NCBI RefSeq assembly: GCF_043641555.1
Contig: NZ_JBHZRJ010000003.1
Location: forward strand, 682,001-746,000
Reading direction: 5' to 3'
From: Saccharospirillum alexandrii_A
GTDB taxonomy: Bacteria; Pseudomonadota; Gammaproteobacteria; Pseudomonadales; Natronospirillaceae
DNA length: 64,000 nucleotides
In this document: one piece after another, positions 35,201 through 41,939 of the stretch
How positions within the stretch are numbered: position 1 is the stretch's first letter
Layout: the number at the start of each line of letters is the position of its first letter
Notes under the pieces: generated by a model
Databases searched by the model: none
Seen by the model: the letters and a program-made list of their open reading frames with translations, nothing else
What the model was told of the DNA's origin: nothing
Position numbers and translations under genes: made by a program

Positions 35201-35532
35201 ACTCTGACACCATCTCGGTTCAGTTCACAGGTACCCACCCAATCGACCTGTCTTCCTGGGACGGTAACAACGACGGCACCATTGCTCAGAATGAGTTCGA
35301 AGGTCGGTTCACATTTACTGATACCAGTGGTGGCACGGCAGACATCAACGTAACTGACGATACTCACTCTCTGGTAGTCAGCAATGGCGGACGTACTCTG
35401 ACCTTCACCTTTGTGTTGGGCGGTGACAACGTTGAAGCTGGCGATAACCTGATCGTTGACGCTGCCTGGGAAAGCCAGTGGGACGCGTCCGAGACTTCGG
35501 CTCCTGCCAACTCAGACGTTGATTTCGAGTAA
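32236..35532 (+). CDS. Large multidomain lipoprotein with Ig-like and carboxypeptidase-regulatory-like domains
   Basis: 1098 residues. The signal peptide ends in lipobox LVGC, followed by a Ser/Asn linker. A carboxypeptidase-regulatory-like fold follows (about 53-92, GSITGLVTDTNGMPIEGATV), then a second such fold (about 170-250), a Big_5-like domain (about 275-385, IAPWVKAV and TIEFSETM), a long middle part, and a second Big_5-like domain near 835 (INFNEAVAI). Residues 1009-1020 (DGNNDGTIAQNE) match an EF-hand calcium loop. The strong ribosome site AGGAGAAGGAA and clean terminator suggest high expression. Probably a surface adhesion or scaffold lipoprotein; function unknown. Confidence 0.85.
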   Translation: MSEGIWIKKSLVAAVAAGTLVLVGCGEDDSNSSNSSTSNESSQYVSVNNPRGSITGLVTDTNGMPIEGATVYLGNQSVVTNAGGQYYFSDVAVSQTVRNDNDSYAQALALTIVPPAQYLKASVTVKPQAQLFNGSEANADTSEVTNPVTTFIDGFNASAGTAVLPEKMATVKGVLRSADSGEALAQVNLALDMVSTASGVDQEQQQDGVVTSYGIESVTTTTTASGAFEFTNVPADAILKLAAEGYTVTAQADTSDEYTPYELGNVEATEVQSDDEIAPWVKAVAEVVDQTAGRGMLNDDVTTQFTIEFSETMANIDVAGNSLLVRDVDGGAYLPHSASLNGKVLTVTLDSALVAGNEIDVLLLRDDFRDTAMPSNSVGTSKYDVETESLIPSPVGFDEGLTTSVGSNYVRIKLKAYIEANQNAEAVDLNDTDSQQNKDDYGFGSLLQLQEKNSAFLDVDDERVGIQQLNTADDNDSSNVADASERMEDLASAIAATVGYIDDTSVEANAAGIEFEATVADYYEMDVIGSNGLSKFNGLVNKRLVGATFDGGVANRFVSDVVEGEPIYLVVQGVEPEDMITITPYDQFGYSGQTASVTLKDNVAPTTVLQNAYGVNADNNNGSVTSLQYGNGGEQSSTPLVDPGIPFLNITPRMLSVVDGTSDGTEELGVEGLLTLKPLFDLNLVNNIADSNDRGEYFIDELDFDAANIPGSTPGIYDAVAYSAWMLDVQDPNTGEPGARTRTIGVAMSENVELTGTDPVVDTLNAGLSNFVANSNVNIEDDGESTTADLVQFDIDDVVTFGNTDHGSIIDFEASIQDAAGNAGSSNAKVVVGDALPPMVESASYVGNELVINFNEAVAIDTTTQIVLGGQTITMDLDTVNAFNAQADQSTLRVLPSAWGEDLNRTATFTLAQYDETDATEGSFPSDLYRHARLNFSDVEDVLGNSWNDFSIGNAADDNEFFFHQPDFAAIDETGLFRVTGVDNGTTLNSDTISVQFTGTHPIDLSSWDGNNDGTIAQNEFEGRFTFTDTSGGTADINVTDDTHSLVVSNGGRTLTFTFVLGGDNVEAGDNLIVDAAWESQWDASETSAPANSDVDFE

Positions 35533-35576
35533 TCCCTCTCGAAACCATCAGGTAGTTTAGGCTACCTGGCTTTGAT

Positions 35577-35608
35577 GGCCCGAATCGTTTGATTCGGGCC
35601 TTTTTTTT
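35577..35608 (+). terminator. Strong rho-independent terminator after the lipoprotein
   Basis: GGCCCGAATC-GTTT-GATTCGGGCC is a perfect ten-pair stem followed by eight T. Confidence 0.95.
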
Positions 35609-35640
35609 GTCTGCTATTTTTGAAACGTCGTTTTCAGGCC

Positions 35641-35665
35641 AAAAAAAACCCGCCGAAGCGGGTTT
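35641..35665 (-). terminator. Rho-independent terminator of fumarase (minus strand)
   Basis: Read on the minus strand, AAACCCGC-TTCG-GCGGGTTT is a perfect eight-pair stem with a stable TTCG loop, followed by a run of T. It lies 20 bases past the fumarase stop. Confidence 0.93.
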
Positions 35666-35684
35666 GATTGACTCTTACTGCCCG

Positions 35685-37199
35685 TTAGCTGACTTCTTTT
35701 GCCAGAATCTTGGCCGCCCATTCTTTGGGTCCTGTCTGGTGTACCGAGCTGCCTTGGGTATCAACGGCAACGGTTACCGGCATATCCACCACATCAAACT
35801 CGTAAATGGCTTCCATACCCAAGTCTTCAAAGGCGACGACTTTGGCCTCGCGAATGGCCTTGGATACCAGGTAGGCTGCTCCGCCCACGGCCATCAAGTA
35901 GGTTGCCTTGTGGCGGGCAATGGATTCAATCGCTACCGGGCCACGCTCTGCCTTACCCACCATGCCGATCAGACCCGTGTGCTCCAGGACGGTGTCGGTG
36001 AACTTATCCATCCGGGTGGCTGTGGTCGGGCCGGCTGGGCCCACCGCTTCATCACCCATGGGGTCAACCGGGCCAACGTAATAGATCATCTTGTTGGTGA
36101 AATCGACGGGCAGGGGCTCGCCCTTGCTGATCATATCGACCATGCGCTTGTGAGCGGCATCGCGACCGGTGTACATCTTGCCGTTGAGCAGCAGGGTTTC
36201 GCCAGGTTTCCAGTCGAGCATGTCAGCTTTGGTTAGGGTGTTCAGGTCGACACGGCGCGCCTTGGGGCCGGCATCCCAGACGATATCGGGCCAGTCTTCC
36301 AGTTTGGGCTCTTCGAGCTTGGCAATGCCGGAACCATCCAGAACGAAGTGGGTATGACGAGTAGCCGCGCAGTTGGGGATGATGGCGACGGGTTTGTTCG
36401 CGGCATGGGTCGGTGCGTCCATGACTTTGATATCCAGTACCGTCGTCAGGCCACCGAGGCCCTGGGCGCCGATGCCCAGTTTGTTCACTTTTTCGAACAA
36501 CTCAAGCCGCAGTTCCTCGCCCCGGTTGCTGGCTCCCCGTTGCTGCAGTTCCTGAATGTTGATCGGTTCCATCAGGGATTCCTTGGCCATCAACATGGCT
36601 TTTTCGGCGGTTCCGCCAATGCCGATGCCAAGCATGCCCGGCGGGCACCAGCCAGCGCCCATCTCGGGCACCACTTTCAGTACCCAGTCGACGATCGAAT
36701 CCGAGGGGTTCAACATGGCAAATTTGGACTTGGCTTCGCTGCCGCCGCCTTTGGCCGCTACCTGAACATCGACGGTATTGCCGGGCACCACTTGGGTGTG
36801 TATCACGGCCGGGGTGTTGTCTTTGGTGTTGGTGCGCTTGCCGTCCGGGTCGGCCAGCACGGAGGCCCGCAATACGTTGTCGGGGTGCAGATACGCACGA
36901 CGAACGCCTTCGTTGACCATGTCTTCGACGCCCATGGTGGCGGCATCCCAGCGAACATCCATCCCGATCTTCAGAAATACGGTCACGATGCCGGTGTCCT
37001 GGCAGATGGGGCGATGCCCCTCGGCACACATCCGGCTGTTGATCAGAATCTGGGCCATGGCATCTTTGGCGGCCTGGGATTCTTCGCGCTCGTAGGCCTG
37101 ATGCACGGCCTGAATGAAGTCTTTCGGGTGATAGTAGGAAATAAACTGCAAGGCGTCTGCGACGCTCTGAATAAGATCGTCCTGCTTAATGACGGTCAT
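35685..37199 (-). CDS. Fumarate hydratase, class I (iron-sulfur)
   Basis: TCA-cycle enzyme interconverting fumarate and malate with a [4Fe-4S] cluster; 504 residues, the single-chain class I type. Cluster cysteine candidates are C66 in RPICQDTG, the Cys of GWCPPGMLGIGIGG and the Cys of IPNCAATRH. The C-terminal beta domain starts near residue 330 with YTGRDAAHKRM and ends with the dicarboxylate-binding region (EAIYEFDVVDMPVTVAVD). GAGGAG precedes the ATG. It stands alone with its own terminator; no class II fumarase is in the window. Confidence 0.95.
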   Translation of the reverse strand: MTVIKQDDLIQSVADALQFISYYHPKDFIQAVHQAYEREESQAAKDAMAQILINSRMCAEGHRPICQDTGIVTVFLKIGMDVRWDAATMGVEDMVNEGVRRAYLHPDNVLRASVLADPDGKRTNTKDNTPAVIHTQVVPGNTVDVQVAAKGGGSEAKSKFAMLNPSDSIVDWVLKVVPEMGAGWCPPGMLGIGIGGTAEKAMLMAKESLMEPINIQELQQRGASNRGEELRLELFEKVNKLGIGAQGLGGLTTVLDIKVMDAPTHAANKPVAIIPNCAATRHTHFVLDGSGIAKLEEPKLEDWPDIVWDAGPKARRVDLNTLTKADMLDWKPGETLLLNGKMYTGRDAAHKRMVDMISKGEPLPVDFTNKMIYYVGPVDPMGDEAVGPAGPTTATRMDKFTDTVLEHTGLIGMVGKAERGPVAIESIARHKATYLMAVGGAAYLVSKAIREAKVVAFEDLGMEAIYEFDVVDMPVTVAVDTQGSSVHQTGPKEWAAKILAKEVS

Positions 37200-37320
37200 G
37201 AAGGGCTCCTCTGCCGGTCTGCTCGGTGGCGCGAAGTGTACAACACTTTTTCAGAGATCGGGTCAGTACAAAAGCATTAGCTTAATTTTTGAGCTGAAGG
37301 GTTAGCACATAGTAAGCGGT

Positions 37321-37422
37321 GGCTGCCGGGGGTGCCTCTGCGGGGAGTCTGCAGCAGGGATGCTGCAGTCTAGGCTCCATGGACGGATTCACGCCGACCC
37401 CGCAGAGGCACCCCCGGTTGCC
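37321..37422. repeat. Structured palindromic repeat, copy B
   Basis: The left arm 37321-37345 and right arm 37398-37422 are inverted repeats with two mismatches. The core, read on the minus strand, has GTGAATCCGTCCATGG and the perfect hairpin CTGCAGCA-GGGA-TGCTGCAG (37349-37368), matching copy A at 12192-12304 closely. The outer arm sequence differs from copy A, yet is again self-complementary. It lies between fumarase and a crotonase gene. Confidence 0.9.
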
Positions 37423-37529
37423 ACTGCGGACCATAGGCACCCTGTTAATTAAGGTGACTGACCAACGGCACTTGCAAAATTCAAACGCTTGTTTAAATTG
37501 TAGGGTATCTGATACCAACAGGAGCTCCC

Positions 37530-38285
37530 ATGAGCGAAATTATACAGCGGGTGCATAACGGCGTTCTGGAACTGACATTGAACCGCCCCGAGAAACGCAA
37601 TGCGCTGACCGAGGCTATGTACATCGAGTTGAAGTCCATACTCGATGAAGCCAAGCACAACCCGGAGGCTCGGGTAGTATTGTTGTCGGGTCAGAAGTTC
37701 TGCTTTACGGCGGGCAACGATCTGAAAGACTTCATGGAACACCCGATGGAAGATGATGATGCCCCGGTGCTGCGTTTTCTGCGCACCATGGCTGATTTTC
37801 CCAAACCCATTGTTGCGGCGGTCAACGGGCCTGCCGTCGGTATTGGCACCACCTTGTTGCTGCATTGTGATCTGGTGTACAGCGGCGACAGTGCAGTGTT
37901 CCAGTTGCCGTTTGTCAGTTTGGGCCTGGTGCCGGAGTTTGCCTCTTCTTTTCTGTTGCCGTTAAAAGTAGGGCATGTCAAAGCGGCCGAGTGGCTGATG
38001 CTGGGCAAGAGCTTTGGTCCGCAGGAGGCGCTTGAAGCCGGTCTGGTCAATGCTGTTTTTGGCGATGAAAATTACCTGCAAGCCGCTCACCAGCAGGCGC
38101 AACTGCTGGCCGCGCAACCGCCCAAGGCAATTGAACTGACCAAAAAGCTGATGAAGCAGCATTTTATGAGCATTACGCTGAATACCATTGACGATGAGGC
38201 CCGCCACTTTCAGGCGCAATTGAAGAGTGACGAGTTTCGCCAGGCAGTCAGTGCTTTTTTCGCCGCCAAGTCAGGCGCTGAATAA
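37530..38285 (+). CDS. Enoyl-CoA hydratase/isomerase family protein (isomerase-like active site)
   Basis: 251-residue crotonase-fold enzyme. The oxyanion-hole segments are CFTAGNDLKDF (about 52-62) and VNGPAVGIGTTLLLHCD (about 98-114). At the place of the first hydratase Glu (usually PE in FGQPE) it has PF (FQLPFVSLG), while it keeps PE in GLVPEFASS, the Glu used by delta3,delta2-enoyl-CoA isomerases, plus the AAEWLMLG Glu. An isomerase role is therefore more likely than hydration. AGGAG precedes the ATG. Its last 38 bases overlap the end of the convergent BenE gene. Confidence 0.88.
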   Translation: MSEIIQRVHNGVLELTLNRPEKRNALTEAMYIELKSILDEAKHNPEARVVLLSGQKFCFTAGNDLKDFMEHPMEDDDAPVLRFLRTMADFPKPIVAAVNGPAVGIGTTLLLHCDLVYSGDSAVFQLPFVSLGLVPEFASSFLLPLKVGHVKAAEWLMLGKSFGPQEALEAGLVNAVFGDENYLQAAHQQAQLLAAQPPKAIELTKKLMKQHFMSITLNTIDDEARHFQAQLKSDEFRQAVSAFFAAKSGAE

Positions 38286-39465
38286 GCAAGACCAGGTAGC
38301 GACGATCCCGCACCAGGTAACCAAACACCAGCCCCCAGAAGGCCCCTCCGATTCCGAATAGAGTGACATTGGCCACGGTGACCAGGAAGGTCACCAGGCT
38401 GGCTTCGCGTTCTTGCTCATCCTGCAAGGCAATGACCAGGCTGTTGGCAATGGTTGGCAGCAGCGCCAGGCCCGCCAGCGTCATGATGTAAGCTCCCGGC
38501 AAGGCCCTGAATAACCCGATAACCGAAGCAGCCAGCAAACCCAGTATGGCGTAGGTAACGCCAGCAGATACCGCAGCGGTGTAGCGCTTTTTGGGGTCCG
38601 GGTGGGCATCTGACGTCATGCAGATGGCGGCGGTGATGGCGGCAAGGTTCAAGGCAAATGCGCCGAAAGGCGCCAGGCCCAGGGTTGTCAGCCCGGTCCA
38701 TTTTAATACCGACGAGGTGGGGGATCGGTAGCCGGCAGCGGTCAGCGTCGCGATGCCGGGCAGGTTTTGCGAAGCCATGGTGACGATAAACAGCGGCAGG
38801 GTCAGGCTGAAGGCGGCTTGCCAGGTGAATTCTGGCCACTGCAGCACGGGTTTGGTCCACGACCAGGCCCAGGCATTGTCGGCGACCTGATTCAACGCCA
38901 GTGCCAGCATCAAACCGACCAGCGCTACCAGCAATACCGCGTAGCGCGGGATCCACAGCCGTGCCAGAAAATACACGATTGCCATGGTTCCGGCCAAAAC
39001 CGGTGCCTCGGTCAGAGAGGACGCGGCATTCAGGCCAAAAGGAAACAGCACGCCAGCCAGCATGGCACTGGCCAGGGCCGGGCTCAGCTTTTGAGTCAGT
39101 TTTTCGGCCTGTCCTGTAAAACCGGCCAGCGTTATCAAGGCCCCGGTCAGAATAAAAGCACCGATCGCCTCAGCCAGTGAAAAACCCGAGAGACTGACAA
39201 TTAATACAGCGGCGCCCGGCGTTGACCAGGCGGTTACCAGCGGCAGCCGGTGTTGCAGTGACAAGCCCATCGAGGTGATACCCATGCCAAGCCCCAGCGC
39301 CCATAGCCAGGAGCTGGCCTGGGTGGGGGTGGTACCCGCTGCTTCAGCGGCCTGAAAGATCAGCACGGCTGAGCTGCTGAAACCAACGAGTACAGCAACA
39401 ACCCCCGCACTGACGCTGCTGAGTGACAGATCCTGCCAGAATTGACGCCAAAGCGGGGTGCGCAT
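38248..39465 (-). CDS. BenE/YdcO-family transporter
   Basis: 405-residue membrane protein of the benzoate:H+ symporter (BenE) family with about 12 helices; LSSVSAGVVAVLVGFSSSAV near the start and LGLAPFGAFALNLAAITAAI are family blocks. I chose ATG 39465 because AGGAG lies eight bases before it; an earlier in-frame start would add a polar leader lying across the operators. It diverges from a SutR/YdcN-like regulator, as E. coli ydcO does from ydcN, so YdcO is the better comparison than true BenE. The substrate is unknown. Its end overlaps the crotonase end by 38 bases. Confidence 0.9.
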   Translation of the reverse strand: MRTPLWRQFWQDLSLSSVSAGVVAVLVGFSSSAVLIFQAAEAAGTTPTQASSWLWALGLGMGITSMGLSLQHRLPLVTAWSTPGAAVLIVSLSGFSLAEAIGAFILTGALITLAGFTGQAEKLTQKLSPALASAMLAGVLFPFGLNAASSLTEAPVLAGTMAIVYFLARLWIPRYAVLLVALVGLMLALALNQVADNAWAWSWTKPVLQWPEFTWQAAFSLTLPLFIVTMASQNLPGIATLTAAGYRSPTSSVLKWTGLTTLGLAPFGAFALNLAAITAAICMTSDAHPDPKKRYTAAVSAGVTYAILGLLAASVIGLFRALPGAYIMTLAGLALLPTIANSLVIALQDEQEREASLVTFLVTVANVTLFGIGGAFWGLVFGYLVRDRRYLVLLIQRLTWRRKKH

Positions 39466-39491
39466 GGCCAGTTCTCCTGTGGTTTTACGGC

Positions 39492-39509
39492 TGTGCGTTA
39501 TAACGTACA
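39492..39509. promoter_or_regulatory. Operator 1 between BenE/YdcO and SutR-like genes
   Basis: TGTGCGTTATAACGTACA is an 18-base near-perfect palindrome with one mismatched pair. It lies just upstream of the transporter start and 36 bases, centre to centre, from a second copy. Confidence 0.8.
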
Positions 39510-39527
39510 ATGCGCGCAGACTAGCAG

Positions 39528-39545
39528 TGTGCGCTATAGCGCACA
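39528..39545. promoter_or_regulatory. Operator 2 between BenE/YdcO and SutR-like genes
   Basis: TGTGCGCTATAGCGCACA is a perfect 18-base palindrome sharing the TGTGCG half-site with operator 1. It lies 28 bases before the regulator ATG and probably mediates autoregulation and control of the transporter. Confidence 0.85.
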
Positions 39546-39572
39546 AGCCTTTGTTGATCAGGAGAAGTCACC

Positions 39573-40133
39573 ATGTCGGACATTCAGCAACAGTTTGCCG
39601 CCAGGCTGAAAACACTGCGCGCCCAGCGGCGCTGGAGTCTGGATAGGGCCGCGACGGAAACCGGGGTCAGCAAGGCCATGCTGGGGCAGATCGAGCGGGG
39701 GGAGTCCAGCCCAACGCTGACCACACTCTGGCGTTTGGCCAAGGGTTATGAAGTTGGCTTTTCAACCTTGATAGAGCCTGTTGAGACGGGGCTGAGCAAA
39801 GACGAGGCCGCTGTTGATTCGGTACCCCGGGTAACGCCGGAAGACAGCGCATTGGCGGTAAAAACGATCCTGCCTTTTGCGGCAGATCTGCATACCGAGT
39901 TGCTGGACGTCGAGATAGAACCCGGCGGGCTGCGCGAGTCAGACGCTCACCGGGCCGGCGTTATCGAGTGCATCCTTGTCCAGTCTGGTGCGCTGTCGGT
40001 CTTCAGTGACGATCAGTGGCACCGACTTCGAACGGGCGAAGCTCATCGCTTTCGGGCCGATCAGTCACATGCCTACCGCAATGACTCTGCGGACAAACCT
40101 GCCCGGTTTTTGAATGTAATTGTTTATCCCTGA
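39573..40133 (+). CDS. XRE-cupin regulator, SutR/YdcN-like
   Basis: 186 residues: an N-terminal helix-turn-helix (about 8-62, SLDRAATETGVSKAMLGQIERGESSPT) and a C-terminal cupin (about 105-185, ELLDVEIEPGGLRE). E. coli SutR (YdcN) has this layout and sits beside ydcO. AGGAG precedes the ATG by eight bases. Two palindromes in the 107-base divergent region are the likely operators. The cupin should bind the effector, which is unknown here; sulfur utilisation is the E. coli precedent. Confidence 0.9.
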   Translation: MSDIQQQFAARLKTLRAQRRWSLDRAATETGVSKAMLGQIERGESSPTLTTLWRLAKGYEVGFSTLIEPVETGLSKDEAAVDSVPRVTPEDSALAVKTILPFAADLHTELLDVEIEPGGLRESDAHRAGVIECILVQSGALSVFSDDQWHRLRTGEAHRFRADQSHAYRNDSADKPARFLNVIVYP

Positions 40134-40141
40134 GGTCGGTT

Positions 40142-41731
40142 TCAGAACAACCCTAGCTGCGGCCCGTCATCAGAAGGAGAGTCATTGTCTTTATTATCAG
40201 TGTCTTCAGCGGGTGCCTGGGCAGGCGCCTTTTTATCTGTGTCTTTGGTTGCTTCAGGCACTGGTGCGGTCGGGCCTTGTAGCCAGTGCTCGTCCAGTTG
40301 TTGCAGCCAGGTTCGCACTTCCGGCAAGTCGTCCCGGTCAGGGTGTTCTGTCATCAATTGCTCTGTTGCCGCTATGGCATCATTAAGTGTCAGGGTGCTG
40401 CCCCAGTCCGGGTCAGTCAGATGGGTGCGTACCTGGTCGTGCCAGTGTGATTGTTCAGCGGCGCTGAGGCTGTCGGGAAAATGCCGGGCGCGGGCCAGAA
40501 ACACCAGGGCTTGCTGGCGGTCGTCTTGCAGGCCATCGGCCAAGCCTGGCCAGGTTTCCGGGTGGCGGTCTTTACGCCGAATCTGGTTCAGAATGCCGCG
40601 ATCGTGATCACCGATGAACCCCTGGTAAAGCGCCTGCTGAGGGTCGGCCGGGGCAGGGCGGTCTGTGGTTTTGAACACCTCGCGCGCCAGCGATACCAGG
40701 TCGTGCCAGCGATCCAGGATGGCCAGGTGTTGCGCAATGCGGGCCGGGTCAATATCGAACCGTTCGCAGGTGGCTTCGTCCAGCATGCGATAAGGGGCGA
40801 TCATTGGGCATCGGTTTAAGTGCAGTGTTCTTAAGGGTGGTCTGACAATGCCCTCAGGTAATGAGTCAGTGGGCGTATAGAGCCAGTCGCGAACTTCATC
40901 GGCGTTATGATCCAACAGCCAGCTTGGGTCCTGCATTAGATCGAGCACGATGATTTCGTTGCGACGATCCGGGTGCTCCATTAGAGGCACCTCGACCGTC
41001 AGACAGCCTTGCCGGGCCGGAATCTTGCCACTGACATGCAACATGGGCTGGCGTGATTCCAGCGGTAACTGCCGGCGCACTTCATGTTTGAACCGCAACG
41101 ACAAGGCATAGTCGAACAACTTCGGCTGTCGGTCTCGAATCACTCGGGCCAGGGCGATGGTAGCCAGGACGTCGCTGACGGCGTCGTGCGCTTTTGCGTG
41201 TTCGATGCCATTGGCGGCCGTTAGCTGTTCTAGCTTGAACGAGGGGTCGCCATTGTCATGCCTGGGCCATTCGATGCCCTCCGGGCGCAGTGCATACGTC
41301 AGGCGTACTACGTCGAGCAGGTCCCAGCGGCTGTTCTGGTTACGCCATTCACGGCTGTAGGGGTCGAGCAGGTTGCGGTAAAACAGGAACCGGGTGAACT
41401 CGTCGTCAAAGCGAAGGCTGTTGTAGCCCACGGTGCAGGTACCGGGCTCTGACATAACGGCGTTAATGCGACTGGCCAGTTCCCATTCGCTCAGCCCTTC
41501 CTGTTGGCACAGGCCCGGTGTAAGACCCGTAATCATAACCGCTGACGGGTCGATGACGGCATCGGGTAATGGCTTGCATTTCCAGTCCATCGGCTCGCCG
41601 ATGATGTTCAGGTCGGCATCGGTGATGACTGCGGCAAACTGGGCAATACCATCCCGGGCCGGGTGAATGCCCCAGGTTTCATAGTCGTACCACAGAAATT
41701 GCCGGGGCGCTGTTGAAGTGGGTTTGGGCAT
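40142..41731 (-). CDS. sbcB: Exodeoxyribonuclease I with clamp-motif tail
   Basis: 3'-5' single-strand DNA exonuclease of the DEDD superfamily. 529 residues against about 475 in E. coli. D16 and E18 in YDYETWG are the first catalytic pair, and SH3-like and C-terminal accessory regions follow. The extra length is a Pro/Asp/Lys-rich disordered tail (about 482-529) that ends in QLGLF at the very last five residues, the form of a beta sliding clamp binding motif. The known partner of E. coli ExoI is SSB, so a clamp link would be a difference. It follows the SutR-like gene tail to tail, 8 bases apart. Confidence 0.93.
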   Translation of the reverse strand: MPKPTSTAPRQFLWYDYETWGIHPARDGIAQFAAVITDADLNIIGEPMDWKCKPLPDAVIDPSAVMITGLTPGLCQQEGLSEWELASRINAVMSEPGTCTVGYNSLRFDDEFTRFLFYRNLLDPYSREWRNQNSRWDLLDVVRLTYALRPEGIEWPRHDNGDPSFKLEQLTAANGIEHAKAHDAVSDVLATIALARVIRDRQPKLFDYALSLRFKHEVRRQLPLESRQPMLHVSGKIPARQGCLTVEVPLMEHPDRRNEIIVLDLMQDPSWLLDHNADEVRDWLYTPTDSLPEGIVRPPLRTLHLNRCPMIAPYRMLDEATCERFDIDPARIAQHLAILDRWHDLVSLAREVFKTTDRPAPADPQQALYQGFIGDHDRGILNQIRRKDRHPETWPGLADGLQDDRQQALVFLARARHFPDSLSAAEQSHWHDQVRTHLTDPDWGSTLTLNDAIAATEQLMTEHPDRDDLPEVRTWLQQLDEHWLQGPTAPVPEATKDTDKKAPAQAPAEDTDNKDNDSPSDDGPQLGLF

Positions 41732-41939
41732 GGATTCCGGTGTCCTGTCGGTGCAGTAGTGCTCGCTCCTGCATGGGTTTACACTGTAGCGTCAGCCCTT
41801 ACAAACAGGCTGGCTGCGGTGATCTGCACGGGCGCCTAAACACGGCGCCAATTTCGCACAGCCTATCATCGATGGGCGTTTCCGGCACGGTGAACACGCG
41901 TTCCCGGCCTGGCTCAATGGCAATCAGGGAGATCGTTAC

